Shown here: in pieces, positions 1 through 8,659 of the stretch
Numbering within the stretch: position 1 is the first letter of the stretch
Layout: the number at the start of each line of letters is the position of its first letter
NCBI GenBank assembly: GCA_963825175.1
Contig: CAWGSA010000001.1
Coordinates: forward strand, 248,001-312,000
Source: DATFTF01 sp963825175
GTDB lineage: Bacteria; Acidobacteriota; Thermoanaerobaculia; UBA5066; Gp7-AA6
DNA: 64,000 bases
Direction of reading: 5' to 3'
Program-made: the position numbers and the translations under genes
Notes under the pieces: generated by a model
What the model saw: the letters and a program-made list of their open reading frames with translations, nothing else
Databases searched by the model: none
What the model was told of the DNA's origin: nothing

Positions 1-810
1 TTGGGCCCCGAGGCCGTAGCGCACATGGCCCGAGCCGATCAGCAGGACCAGGATGGCGCGTGGATCGTTCTCCAGCTTGCGCAGGGCGGCCACCGCGTTG
101 TGGGCGAAGGTCGCATCCCAGGCGCACTGGGCGGCGAACATCCCCTTCCACTCCTCTTCGGACATCGAGGCGTGAATGCCCTCGCCTTCGAGCTCGGCCC
201 GGAAGAGGCGCATTCCGTCGGGGCTGTCGGTATCGATCTTCGCCGGAAGGTGAGCGGCCTCGTCGGCGGACAGGCCCTGCAGGCCCTTCTTGCGGACCGC
301 GGACACGACTTCGCGCGGCGCGTTGACCGCGACCAGAGGCAGCTGCGCTTCGCCGGCGAGGAGAAAGATGTCGCGGTAGTAATTCCAGTTGTAGCCCCAG
401 TTCTTGTACCAGTGCGACTGATCGAGAAACTCCCTCTCCGAGACCTTTCCCGCGACCCAGAGATCGAGCGAGGGCTGAGCCTCGTAGGGATACATTTCCA
501 ACCCGACCAACACTTTGCGGCCCGAGCGGGCCAGATCCTCCAGGACCCGCCGCTCGATCCGGTGAGACTCCATGTCGGTGTGCTCTTCGCCCAGGAAGAG
601 AAGACGCACTTCCTTCAAGCGTTCCGGAAGATCTCCTGGAGTGCGCACCGTGCCCGTCGCCGTCTCGGTGATGCCGTCGAGCACGACCGGTGCCTCTCGA
701 TCGCGCCTCGCCGGATCGCCGACCGGGAGGTGGAGAGGGTCTTCGGCGACGAGTATCGACGAGAAGCTCATCACGACCGTTGCAAGGAGTCCGACCTTCC
801 GTACGAGCAT
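1..810 (-). CDS. ChaN-like (DUF399) haem-binding-type lipoprotein, C-terminus outside window
   Basis: Reading leftward from ATG at 808-810, the frame stays open to base 1 (270 codons), so the C-terminus is missing. The N-terminus is a hydrophobic signal segment (residues 5-22). From about residue 75 the protein matches the ChaN/DUF399 family: LLFLGEEHTD, then VLVGLEMYPYEAQ, a Trp/Tyr-rich stretch (HWYKNWGYNWNYY), LVAVNAP, and near the edge LLIGSGHVRYG. ChaN proteins are outer-membrane or periplasmic lipoproteins linked to haem binding; the GEEH and GSGH histidines are the usual conserved sites. No lipobox Cys is obvious here, so lipidation is uncertain. The 5' leader carries an inverted octamer array (813-892). 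The opposite-strand frame is also open but has no recognisable content. Confidence 0.82.
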   Translation of the reverse strand, partial: MLVRKVGLLATVVMSFSSILVAEDPLHLPVGDPARRDREAPVVLDGITETATGTVRTPGDLPERLKEVRLLFLGEEHTDMESHRIERRVLEDLARSGRKVLVGLEMYPYEAQPSLDLWVAGKVSEREFLDQSHWYKNWGYNWNYYRDIFLLAGEAQLPLVAVNAPREVVSAVRKKGLQGLSADEAAHLPAKIDTDSPDGMRLFRAELEGEGIHASMSEEEWKGMFAAQCAWDATFAHNAVAALRKLENDPRAILVLLIGSGHVRYGLGAQ

Positions 811-812
811 CT

Positions 813-892
813 GACGGGGAGACGGGGGGACTGGGAGACGGGGCGAAAGGAAGATCCTCTCCCCGTCACTCCGTCTCCCCATCACCCCGTCC
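813..892. repeat. Inverted pair of octamer arrays
   Basis: Four tandem octamers of the type GACGGGGN (813-844) are followed, after a 16-base spacer, by four octamers of the complementary type CCCCGTCN (861-892). Together they can fold into a long imperfect hairpin between the GreA-like gene and the ChaN-like gene, both on the minus strand. It could terminate transcription or stabilise mRNA. A similar octamer pair lies at 8663-8751. Confidence 0.75.
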
Positions 893-899
893 CTCCCCC

Positions 900-2960
900 T
901 CACCGCCACGCCACGATGGAAAGAACCTCCATGTCCTCGCCATGCCACCGGAAGCGGTCCCCCACGTGAAGGCCCAACAGTTCCTGGGCGAACTCGGACT
1001 GATACGAATACACCGATTGCTCCGGCTGCGAGTCCCACGGCCCCAGGATGGTCACGGACTGCTCGGAGGGGTTGCCCGATCTCTTCAGGCCGACGCGCGT
1101 CCCTACCCGCACCTCCGAAGGATCGACATGGGCGGAATCGAGAGGGCGCGCCCTGGACAACTCGTCGGCCAGCGTCGCGATCCGGGCCGACAGGTATTCG
1201 TGCCGCTGGCGCGTGGCGTGGTACTCGAAGTTTTCCGAGAGGTCTCCCAGTTCCTTGGCCGCCTGCATGGCCTTGGCGTTGGCCGGCAGCTCCACCGACT
1301 TCAAATGAAGAACCTCCTGCCGCTTCTTCTCGATCGCCTCGGGCGTCGAATAGACCCACTCCCGGGCCGGAGCGCGCAGCCCGGGAAATTTCATGAGAAG
1401 CGCCTCGCGCGCCGTTGCCCGGCGATGTTCCTCCAGCCCTCCAGCCCGATTCAGGGCTTCCAGCATCTCCCGGGCTTTCTCCTCGCCCGGCGCGAGGCGC
1501 ACCAGGGAGACGGCAAGCCCTCCGGCATCGAAGAACTCCTTGACGCGAGATCGGACCCCCGAGAACTCCTCCTGCCTCAGGGCCTCCAGCAGCGAAAAGA
1601 AGAGGCCGGGGGGAGGGTTCCCCTCGACGTGCAGCCCCTCGGCCAGCCAGACGAACGCCCGCGGAGCCATGCGCGGAGATCGAAGAATCCGCCGCGACAG
1701 GTCGGCCCGCCGCGGCTCCGACAATTCCTCGAAGATCGCGGCAAGAACGCGTTGGTCGTCTTCGCGAAGGAACTGCTCGAGGAAGATCTCGATCCAATCC
1801 TCGCGGTGCGCCCGGATCGCCTCGAGCGCTCGGATGCGTGCGGCCTGGTCGCCGATCTCGGAGAGCAGAGTCAGCGTGTTGCCCGCGGCCAGCAGCTCTT
1901 CGGCGGGATAGGCCTCGGGTTCGCCGGGAGCGAGCCTCGAGGCGATCTGCGAGAGCTCCCACGCCAGCGCCGGAGACCTGGCGGTCGCCTTCCGGGCTTG
2001 CGCCACCAGCCCATGGGCAAACTCCAGTGCCAGATCCTTCGACCGTTTGCCGTGCTTGCGCGCCAGGTCGATCTTCTTCTCGGGGGAAGCCTCCGCGAAT
2101 TCGCGCCGGATGGACTCCTCCGCGGCGCCGGCGCTCTCCGACCAGTCCACCAGGGCGGACTTCCCCGCGCCAGTCACGAGAAGCTGCTTGTGCTTGCGGG
2201 CACCCGTCCAGAACGAGCTCCACTTCGCGTCGGAGACGAGCCCGGCAAAGTGCTCCTTGACTTCCGACAGAGGAAGCGGTCTTCCAAAGCTCGCCAGAAG
2301 GCGCCGGACCGCTTCGGCTGGCTCTCGCTCGACGAGGGTCCGAGCTTCGTCCGGCCGCTCGAGCTTCTCGCGGAGGAAGTGCCCTTCCGGAAGAGGAACC
2401 AGGGTCTTCTCCGCCGAGACGAGGGACAACGGCAGCTTCGCGGCGCCGAAATCGACACGAATGAAATCCAGGGCCGGATTCATCTCGACCACGCGGCCGG
2501 GACCGCGCCCGGGCAGGAAATAGATCCCCCCCTGGGTGAAGGCCAGCCACCGACGGATCTTCGCGGCCACGGCGGCGGGATCCTTGCTCTTTTCCAGCGG
2601 GTTCTGCGCCAGGACGGCGGCGAGCGTCGGGTGCGCGGCGTACCGGGCGCGCAGGGCCTGCTCGAGCTCCTTGCGGATCTCCTCGTCGGTGGGAAACATC
2701 CGCGCGATCTCGACGAGCACGTCCAGACGCGCGTCGGGCCTGCCCTTTTCTTCCTGCTCGTCGGCCAGCAGACGCAGCCAGGAAGTGGCCTGCGTGCCGC
2801 CCCCCTTCTTCTTGACGGCCGCGGCGATGCGCAGGAAGAAGGGAATGTCTTCGGAACGGCCCTCGACCAGCTGTGTCCACTGGTCTTCGAGCTCGGAAAA
2901 CTTCTTCTGCTCGATGAGCTGGGCCACTTCGGGCGGCAGCTCGGGATCGGACGCGCTCAT
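900..2960 (-). CDS. GreA/GreB-type transcription elongation factor with long N-terminal extension
   Basis: 686 residues, far longer than the usual 158-residue GreA. The last ~150 residues are a GreA module: an antiparallel coiled coil (about 536-605) with the tip motif GDLSEN at 572-577, keeping the acidic pair (D573, E576) that stimulates RNA polymerase transcript cleavage, then a C-terminal FKBP-like domain ending GEDMEVLSIV. The first ~530 residues are mostly helical and charged, without a motif I can name; long GreA forms with N-terminal extensions are known, for example in chlamydiae. The expected role is rescue of backtracked polymerase. ATG at 2958-2960 is the first start. Confidence 0.85.
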   Translation of the reverse strand: MSASDPELPPEVAQLIEQKKFSELEDQWTQLVEGRSEDIPFFLRIAAAVKKKGGGTQATSWLRLLADEQEEKGRPDARLDVLVEIARMFPTDEEIRKELEQALRARYAAHPTLAAVLAQNPLEKSKDPAAVAAKIRRWLAFTQGGIYFLPGRGPGRVVEMNPALDFIRVDFGAAKLPLSLVSAEKTLVPLPEGHFLREKLERPDEARTLVEREPAEAVRRLLASFGRPLPLSEVKEHFAGLVSDAKWSSFWTGARKHKQLLVTGAGKSALVDWSESAGAAEESIRREFAEASPEKKIDLARKHGKRSKDLALEFAHGLVAQARKATARSPALAWELSQIASRLAPGEPEAYPAEELLAAGNTLTLLSEIGDQAARIRALEAIRAHREDWIEIFLEQFLREDDQRVLAAIFEELSEPRRADLSRRILRSPRMAPRAFVWLAEGLHVEGNPPPGLFFSLLEALRQEEFSGVRSRVKEFFDAGGLAVSLVRLAPGEEKAREMLEALNRAGGLEEHRRATAREALLMKFPGLRAPAREWVYSTPEAIEKKRQEVLHLKSVELPANAKAMQAAKELGDLSENFEYHATRQRHEYLSARIATLADELSRARPLDSAHVDPSEVRVGTRVGLKRSGNPSEQSVTILGPWDSQPEQSVYSYQSEFAQELLGLHVGDRFRWHGEDMEVLSIVAWR

Positions 2961-3206
2961 GAAGAGGTGATACTAACCCGCCCTCCGGGCGGATTCAGGA
3001 TACCGGCCACGGCTCCGCCCCCTCGCACTCCGCGAGGAGGCGGCGCAGCCGCGGCTCGGCCGCCTTGCAACGACGGAGCGAGGCGATACATGATCTCCTC
3101 CGTCACTTTCAATCGAGGCACCGGACAAGACGTGGACTTTAACGAGTCGAACGGCATTTTGCGACACATCCATTGCTCCTCCTGTTGGAGGATCAGGGAG
3201 GGACTC

Positions 3207-5195
3207 ATGCTTCGTTTGCTCCGCACTTGTGCTTTCCTTCTCGTCCTGGCTTGCGCGGCCGGCGTCACTTTCGCGCAGGACGACTCCGAGACGCCGACTC
3301 TGCGTTATTGGCCGGCCGCTTCCTTCTGGTCTCCGGCCCGAGCCGAGCGATCCCCGCAGCCTCGGGCCGTCAGACCGGAGGACACCGCGACGACCGCCGC
3401 GGCGTCTCCGGCATTTGCGCTGGTCTCGATCGCACCGTGCCGCCAGTACGACTCCCGAAACTCCAGCCCTCTGGCCTCGGGAACCTCCAGGACCATTCCT
3501 CTGACCGGCGCGCCCTGCAACATTCCCTCGGGCGCCGCCGCCGTGTCCGTCAACGTCGCCGTTTTCAGCATCGTCGGCGCCACCGGCAACGGCGTCTTCA
3601 CCGTGGGCATCCCGTCGGGCAGCTCCGCCTCCTTCCTGAACTTCCCGCCCACCCAGGGCCAGATCGACAACGCCGGGACCGTTCCCGTGGACGGAAGCGG
3701 CCAGATCTCGGTATCCGTCAACCAGGGCGGCGGTTCCGTCAACTTCGTCGTCGACGTCAACGGCTACTACACGGCAAGCCGCATCGTGAACAGCCTGACG
3801 CCGGGGACGGGGATGGCCGGCAACGCCACCACCGGCGATGTGACTCTCGGTCTCGCGCCGGGAGGCGTGACATCCAACGAGCTCGCGGCCAACGCCGTGA
3901 CCTCGCCCAAGATCGCCGCGAACGCCGTCACCGCCGGCGCGATCGCCTCGGGCCAGGTCGTCAAGAGCGTCAACGGCGCCACCGATGGCGTCACCATCGC
4001 CGGCGGCGGAGCGACTTCCGTCTCGGCGATCGGCAACACGATCACGGTGTCCTCGCCCGTGGCAGCCGTCCCCTCGGGGACGTCCGTGCTCGGCCCACCT
4101 GGGGACACCACGCTGATCGCCGCGGGTTTTGGCGACACCGGGCTCACTCAGGACTTCTGGAAAGGCACGGCCACGGCCTCCGCTCCGACCGGGCGCTACA
4201 ACCACACGGTCGTCTGGACCGGCACGAAAATGATCGTCTGGGGTGGCCTGGACCCGGCCGGAATGGAGAATACGGGAGGCCAGTACGATCCCGTGGCGGA
4301 CTCCTGGACGGCGACCTCGATCACGTCCGCGCCCCTCGTACGCTCTGAGCACACAGCCGTGTGGACCGGCACGAAAATGATCATCTGGGGCGGCTTCGGC
4401 ATCGCAGCCCCCCTGGACACGGGAGGTCAATACGATCCTGTGGGCGACTCCTGGACGTCGACTTCGACCGCCTCGGCGCCGACGGCACGTTACGAGCACA
4501 CGGCAGTCTGGACCGGCTCGAAGATGATCGTCTGGGGCGGCCAGGACCTCGGGGGAATTGTAAATTCCGGCGGTCGGTACGATCCCGTGGGCGACTCCTG
4601 GACGGCGACCTCGACCCTCGCGCCGACCCCACGTTACGTGCACAGCGCGTTGTGGACAGGATCCAGGATGATCGTGTGGGGAGGGTTTGACGGCGCAACC
4701 CGCTTCAATACCGGAGGCCAGTACGATCCCGTGGCCAACACCTGGGCGCCGACGTCGACCGTCTCGGCGCCGACGGCCCGATATCAGCACACGGCGGTCT
4801 GGACCGGATCCAGGATGATCGTGTGGGGCGGCTCGGACGGATCACCGCTGACGAACACCGGGGGCCAGTACGACCCGGTGGGCGACGTCTGGACCGCGAC
4901 TTCCACCGGCTCGGCACCGCCGGGACGCTACCTGCACACGGCGGTGTGGACCGGCACGAAGATGATCGTCTGGGGAGGGTCTGACCTGGCCAACGTTCTC
5001 AATACCGGTGCCCAGTACGATCCGGCGAGCGACTTCTGGACTGCGACTTCGACGGTCTCGGCGCCATCGGCACGCTACTTCCTCACCGCCGTGTGGACCG
5101 GCACGAAGATGATCGTCTGGGGAGGCTATGACGGGACAAACCGTTTGAACAGCGGAGGCCAGCTCCGGACGCTGTCGCTCTATACGAAGAATTGA
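3207..5195 (+). CDS. Secreted seven-bladed kelch-like propeller protein with CRxxDTR domain
   Basis: ATG at 3207 follows a GGGAGGGA site; 662 residues. A signal peptide (about 1-24, ending AQD) precedes a domain with an APCRQYDSRN...ACNIP...VDVNGYY pattern (about 75-190) shared with the proteins at 29757, 33312 and 35386. A linker rich in LAANAVT/KIAANAV repeats resembles phage tail-fibre or autotransporter collar sequence. The C-terminal part has seven kelch-like repeats, each with a WTGTKMIVWGG-type core and GGQYDPV, consistent with one beta-propeller. It probably sits at the cell surface or is secreted; the ligand is unknown. Its stop overlaps the TTG start of the next gene. Confidence 0.85.
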   Translation: MLRLLRTCAFLLVLACAAGVTFAQDDSETPTLRYWPAASFWSPARAERSPQPRAVRPEDTATTAAASPAFALVSIAPCRQYDSRNSSPLASGTSRTIPLTGAPCNIPSGAAAVSVNVAVFSIVGATGNGVFTVGIPSGSSASFLNFPPTQGQIDNAGTVPVDGSGQISVSVNQGGGSVNFVVDVNGYYTASRIVNSLTPGTGMAGNATTGDVTLGLAPGGVTSNELAANAVTSPKIAANAVTAGAIASGQVVKSVNGATDGVTIAGGGATSVSAIGNTITVSSPVAAVPSGTSVLGPPGDTTLIAAGFGDTGLTQDFWKGTATASAPTGRYNHTVVWTGTKMIVWGGLDPAGMENTGGQYDPVADSWTATSITSAPLVRSEHTAVWTGTKMIIWGGFGIAAPLDTGGQYDPVGDSWTSTSTASAPTARYEHTAVWTGSKMIVWGGQDLGGIVNSGGRYDPVGDSWTATSTLAPTPRYVHSALWTGSRMIVWGGFDGATRFNTGGQYDPVANTWAPTSTVSAPTARYQHTAVWTGSRMIVWGGSDGSPLTNTGGQYDPVGDVWTATSTGSAPPGRYLHTAVWTGTKMIVWGGSDLANVLNTGAQYDPASDFWTATSTVSAPSARYFLTAVWTGTKMIVWGGYDGTNRLNSGGQLRTLSLYTKN

Positions 5196-6019
5196 TCGTG
5201 CCGACGGGAGCGATCGTTCTTTTCGTCGTTGCCGCGGCGTTCCCGCTCACCGCCGGCGCTCGCGTCGATGACGAGCGGGCCGTCGAGCGCGCCCGCTACC
5301 GTTTCGTGATCGGGAATACGAAGCCGTTCGACGAGGTGTATCCGCGAGCGATCTTCGAGAAGCGGGTGGCCCGGGAAATGGCCGAGGAGCGCGCGCTCCA
5401 TGATGCCTTCGGTTTGACCGTCACGCCGGCTCTCCTGGCCCAGGAGTACGACCGGATCGAGGGCTCCACCAAGGCTCCCGAACAATGGGAGGCGATCAAG
5501 AAGGCCCTCGGCGGCGACCGGCGGCTGATCGAAGACGTCTTCTGCCGACCAATCCTCGTGGATCGCGCTCTACGGGCGCGGTTCGCCTTCGATCCGAAGA
5601 TTCACGCGGCGCCACACCAGCAAGCGCGGGAGGCGCGCTCGGCGCTTGTGGCCGGGAAGATGCCGCCGGGAGCGAATGTCGTACGGCTGGCCCGCAAGGC
5701 ATCCCGTCCCGCAACGACCGAGCAGCTTCTCGGCGGCGCCAAGGCCGACTCCTCCACGCCGCGTCTGCTCTCTCCACGGCCGGACAGGGCCCCCGACGAG
5801 CCGATCGCACCCGATCCCGAAGTGGCCGCGGTCCTGGAAAAGGAGCTCCAGCGCCCGGGCGACGTCACGACGATCCTCGAGGAGCGCGACCGATTTCAAG
5901 TGCTTCGCCTTCGAACGATCACTCCCGATTCCTGGGAGGTGGAGATGGCGACCTTCCCCAAGGTCGACTTCGACGGGTGGCTGGCCAGGCAGATTCGCAG
6001 ACCCTCGGCGCGTCGGTGA
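5192..6019 (+). CDS. Secreted hypothetical protein, possibly SurA/PpiC-related
   Basis: 275 residues. The TTG start at 5192 overlaps the stop of the kelch gene (TTGA), suggesting translational coupling; GTG at 5198 is an alternative. There is a signal peptide at about 5-24. The body is helical (FVIGNTKPFDEVYPRAIFEK..., EQWEAIKKALG) and resembles the N-terminal chaperone part of SurA-like peptidyl-prolyl isomerases, with a C-terminal stretch (ILEERDRFQVLRLRTI) like the tail of PpiC domains. I do not see a complete PPIase domain, so enzymatic activity is doubtful. It may assist folding or export of the neighbouring surface protein. Confidence 0.6.
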   Translation: MIVPTGAIVLFVVAAAFPLTAGARVDDERAVERARYRFVIGNTKPFDEVYPRAIFEKRVAREMAEERALHDAFGLTVTPALLAQEYDRIEGSTKAPEQWEAIKKALGGDRRLIEDVFCRPILVDRALRARFAFDPKIHAAPHQQAREARSALVAGKMPPGANVVRLARKASRPATTEQLLGGAKADSSTPRLLSPRPDRAPDEPIAPDPEVAAVLEKELQRPGDVTTILEERDRFQVLRLRTITPDSWEVEMATFPKVDFDGWLARQIRRPSARR

Positions 6020-6035
6020 AGGCCGCGAGCGGGCC

Positions 6036-6728
6036 GTGAAAGCCCACACCGCCACGCAGTCCTACCTCGTCACCGGAGCCAATCGCGGCATCGGGCTCGC
6101 CTTTGCCCGGAAATTGTCGGAGCGCGGCGATCGAGTCGTCGCGACCGCGCGCCATCCGGGGAAAGCCCGGGACCTGATCCGCCTGGGCGTCCGGGTCGAA
6201 CCTCTGGACGTTTCCGACGACGCCAGCATCGCCGCGCTCTCCCGGCGATTGTCGGGAGAGCCCCTCGACGTGCTGATCAACAACGCGGCGGTCGGCGAAA
6301 CCGGTCCCGGAATCGCCCGACTGCGGATCGCGGATCTCGAGCGCTCGTTTCGCGTCAACGCGATCGGGCCGGTGGCGCTCGTCCAGGCGCTTCTCCCCAA
6401 CCTGCGGGCCGGGCAGCGCCGCCTCGTGGTCAACCTCTCGAGCGGACTGGGCTCCATCTCCGGCAACAGCGACGGCGGCTGGTCCGCCTACCGGGCGTCC
6501 AAGGCGGCGCTGAACCAGCTCACCCGAACCCTCGCCGCGGAGCTTCGCAACGAGGGGTTCACGTTCGTGGTCCTGAGCCCGGGGTGGGTGCGGACCGACA
6601 TGGGAGGCTCCGGCGCCTCGTTGTCTCCCGAGGAGAGCGTCGCGGCCATGCTCCGTGTGATCGACCGGCTGGATCCCTCGGACACCGGTCGATTCCTCGA
6701 CCATCAGGGCAAAGAGCTCGACTGGTAA
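6036..6728 (+). CDS. SDR-family oxidoreductase
   Basis: 230 residues from GTG at 6036. This is a classical short-chain dehydrogenase/reductase: nucleotide-binding TGANRGIG near residues 13-20, NNAAVG after the third strand, catalytic Ser in NLSSG, and YRASK (Tyr-x3-Lys) further on. SPGWVRTDMGG follows, as in the csgA/C-factor-like SDR subgroup. It would catalyse an NAD(P)-dependent oxidoreduction in the cytoplasm; substrate unknown. It sits 16 bases after the preceding gene and is followed by a convergent hairpin at 6733-6770. Confidence 0.88.
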   Translation: MKAHTATQSYLVTGANRGIGLAFARKLSERGDRVVATARHPGKARDLIRLGVRVEPLDVSDDASIAALSRRLSGEPLDVLINNAAVGETGPGIARLRIADLERSFRVNAIGPVALVQALLPNLRAGQRRLVVNLSSGLGSISGNSDGGWSAYRASKAALNQLTRTLAAELRNEGFTFVVLSPGWVRTDMGGSGASLSPEESVAAMLRVIDRLDPSDTGRFLDHQGKELDW

Positions 6729-6732
6729 AGAA

Positions 6733-6770
6733 AGGCCCCGGCATCCACTCTGGCAGGGACACCGGGGCCT
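6733..6770 (-). terminator. Hairpin between convergent genes
   Basis: Nine-base arms AGGCCCCGG and CCGGGGCCT flank a 20-base loop. On the minus strand the stem is followed by CTTTCTTTACC, a short T-rich tail. It would fit a terminator for the leftward exporter operon ending at 6795. Confidence 0.55.
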
Positions 6771-6794
6771 GGAGGCCTGGATCAGAGAGTCCCG

Positions 6795-7808
6795 TCAGTT
6801 TTTCGACGACCGCTCGTGCGCCTTCTCCGCCATCGACCGCAGCAAGGATGCCGGCAAGGTTCCACGAATCGTGACGCCGGAGTCGTCGCTGGCGATCTGG
6901 AACTTCCTCAGCGCCGAGACGAGCTCGGGAGATTTCTCCTGCACCGCCAGCCGCCACATCGCCAGCAGACCGCGCAGCGAGTCCTCCAGAAGCTGGCGCG
7001 TCTCTCCATCGGCCACCAGGCCGGTGGCCGCGAGATCGAGCCCGTCGCTGCTCGGCGTCGCGTCGGCGGTGAAGAGAGTCACCGACTTCATGGCCGAGAC
7101 GACGGCCGTCACGGCCTCGGCGTCGCCGCCCGCGTGGACGTGCGCGTCCCCGGCTTTCCTCTGAAGGCCCGGATAGCGGTTCACGTCGACCAGAACCCAC
7201 GCCGCCGCGTCCCGATGGACCCGGGAGAGCTGCCGGCCCAGGCCCGCGCCGGATACGAAACCCGTGCCGCCCGCAGCGCGCGCGGCGAGCGCGTCGACGA
7301 CCTCCGACTCCGTGCCTGCGATCACCAGCCCGGGGTCGACGAACGCGACCGCGCCCTTGCGGGCCTTCTCCGACTTCTCGGGGAGAAGCTCGTAGTCTCC
7401 GGCCGGGGACGACCGGCGCTGGGCGCCGCGCTCCTCGGCCGCCGCGGTCAGCCGCGCCGGGTCGAACCGGCCGAAGAACAGGGCCAGCACCGGCGTGTTC
7501 CCCATTTCCGCCGGCTGGCTGGAGATGACGACCGTGTCGACGTCCCGTTTCGGATTGAGGTTCGCCTCCGCCAGGAACCGGGCCGCGTCGCCGTCGGCGG
7601 TCATGTGGTCCGCGTCGGTGAAGAGCTTGGCCGAGAGCGGGCTCGAGCGCAGGCGGTCCAGATGCACGACGGCGACCGAAGCCGCGCCGGGCGGAACGAG
7701 CGACAGCGGATCCTCCGCCCGCCGGGCGCCGCGCGCGGACGGGGCCGCCGCAAGAGCGAGAAGCGCGAAGAGAGACGAAGCCGAAGCGATCCTGCGAAGG
7801 GTCCTCAT
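6795..7808 (-). CDS. Secreted hypothetical protein in ABC-2 exporter operon
   Basis: 337 residues. ATG at 7806-7808 overlaps the stop of the permease gene (ATGA), so it is probably cotranscribed and coupled. A signal peptide ends near SARGA (residue 28). The mature part (LVPPGAASVAVVHLDRLRSSPLSAKLF..., VVISSQPAEMGNTPVLALFFGRFD) resembles large extracytoplasmic proteins of unknown function common in Acidobacteriota and Planctomycetota. No catalytic motif is evident. A periplasmic partner for the exporter is an inference from gene order only. Confidence 0.7.
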   Translation of the reverse strand: MRTLRRIASASSLFALLALAAAPSARGARRAEDPLSLVPPGAASVAVVHLDRLRSSPLSAKLFTDADHMTADGDAARFLAEANLNPKRDVDTVVISSQPAEMGNTPVLALFFGRFDPARLTAAAEERGAQRRSSPAGDYELLPEKSEKARKGAVAFVDPGLVIAGTESEVVDALAARAAGGTGFVSGAGLGRQLSRVHRDAAAWVLVDVNRYPGLQRKAGDAHVHAGGDAEAVTAVVSAMKSVTLFTADATPSSDGLDLAATGLVADGETRQLLEDSLRGLLAMWRLAVQEKSPELVSALRKFQIASDDSGVTIRGTLPASLLRSMAEKAHERSSKN

Positions 7809-8659
7809 CAGAAATCCTTTCTGGAAAAGATCCGACAGGCGGCCGCCAGAGCCGCCAGGCCGAAGAGAGCCGTCGAGCCGTACACCGCCAGGCCATTGAT
7901 GCTGGACAGAGAGCGCGTTCCCGGACCCGCCACCAGCGCCACCGTCGCCCGGCCGAGCTCGGCCGTCTTGGGAAAGACCCAGTACAGACCGTCCACGACC
8001 TTCGCCGCCCAGTCCGCCGACATCGCCGCCGCGATCTTCTGATGGGCGGCCAGAATCACCGACAGGAAGAAGAGCGCGTAGGTCATCATCAGCGAGACGC
8101 CGGTCGAGGAGGTCACCACGCCGACCAGGAACGCGAACGCCAACAGGGCCGCCGTCGTGAAGAGAATGGAAAGCCCGGCCAGCAGGAAACGCGGGTGCGC
8201 CACGCGGGTCTTCCACAGGATGATCAGATAGAGCGAGCCCAGCAGATAGGCCAGGTTCGCCGCGGCCAGAAGGAGGCCCCCGGAGTAGCGCGACAGGAGC
8301 ATGGGGACGCGGCCGACCGGGCGCGAGAGGTAGAGGTCGACGGTTCCCTTCTCCTGAAGGCGGGGCACCAGGTGGGCCGTCGCGAAGAGGGCGAGGAAGG
8401 TTCCCACCACGTACAGGAACCCGGAGAAACCCGATTCGAATCCGAGGACCAGCCGGTCGAGGTCGATGGTGCGGTTGCCCATCTCGACGGACTGGCCGAA
8501 AAGCTTCGCGCCGGCCAGAGCGCCATTGACGATGTCGAGGTTCACCGCCAACGCGAAAAGCGCGATGAACAGACTCGACGTCGCGAAGTAGGCCACGAGC
8601 GTCCAGCGCGCCGCCGCTTCGCGGAAGACTTCTTCCCAGCTCGCCAGAATGGCTTTCAT
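7808..8659 (-). CDS. ABC-2 type transporter permease
   Basis: 283 residues with about six hydrophobic segments: near 20-42, 95-117, 132-155, 162-185, 190-212 and 255-275. The EKGTVDLYLSRPVGR stretch between the first two is typical of ABC-2 type permeases. It starts inside the stop of the ATPase gene (ATGA overlap at 8656-8659) and ends inside the start of the secreted-protein gene. It would form the membrane part of an exporter with the 8656-9666 ATPase. The substrate cannot be told from the sequence. Confidence 0.82.
   Translation of the reverse strand: MKAILASWEEVFREAAARWTLVAYFATSSLFIALFALAVNLDIVNGALAGAKLFGQSVEMGNRTIDLDRLVLGFESGFSGFLYVVGTFLALFATAHLVPRLQEKGTVDLYLSRPVGRVPMLLSRYSGGLLLAAANLAYLLGSLYLIILWKTRVAHPRFLLAGLSILFTTAALLAFAFLVGVVTSSTGVSLMMTYALFFLSVILAAHQKIAAAMSADWAAKVVDGLYWVFPKTAELGRATVALVAGPGTRSLSSINGLAVYGSTALFGLAALAAACRIFSRKDF

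Noticed and set aside
1..969. Plus-strand frame at the left edge
   Set aside because: Antisense to the ChaN-like gene, whose motifs are clear on the minus strand.
690..5195. 1501-codon plus-strand frame spanning the GreA-like gene and the kelch gene
   Set aside because: Only the part from 3207 has a ribosome site and signal peptide; upstream it is antisense to the GreA-like gene.
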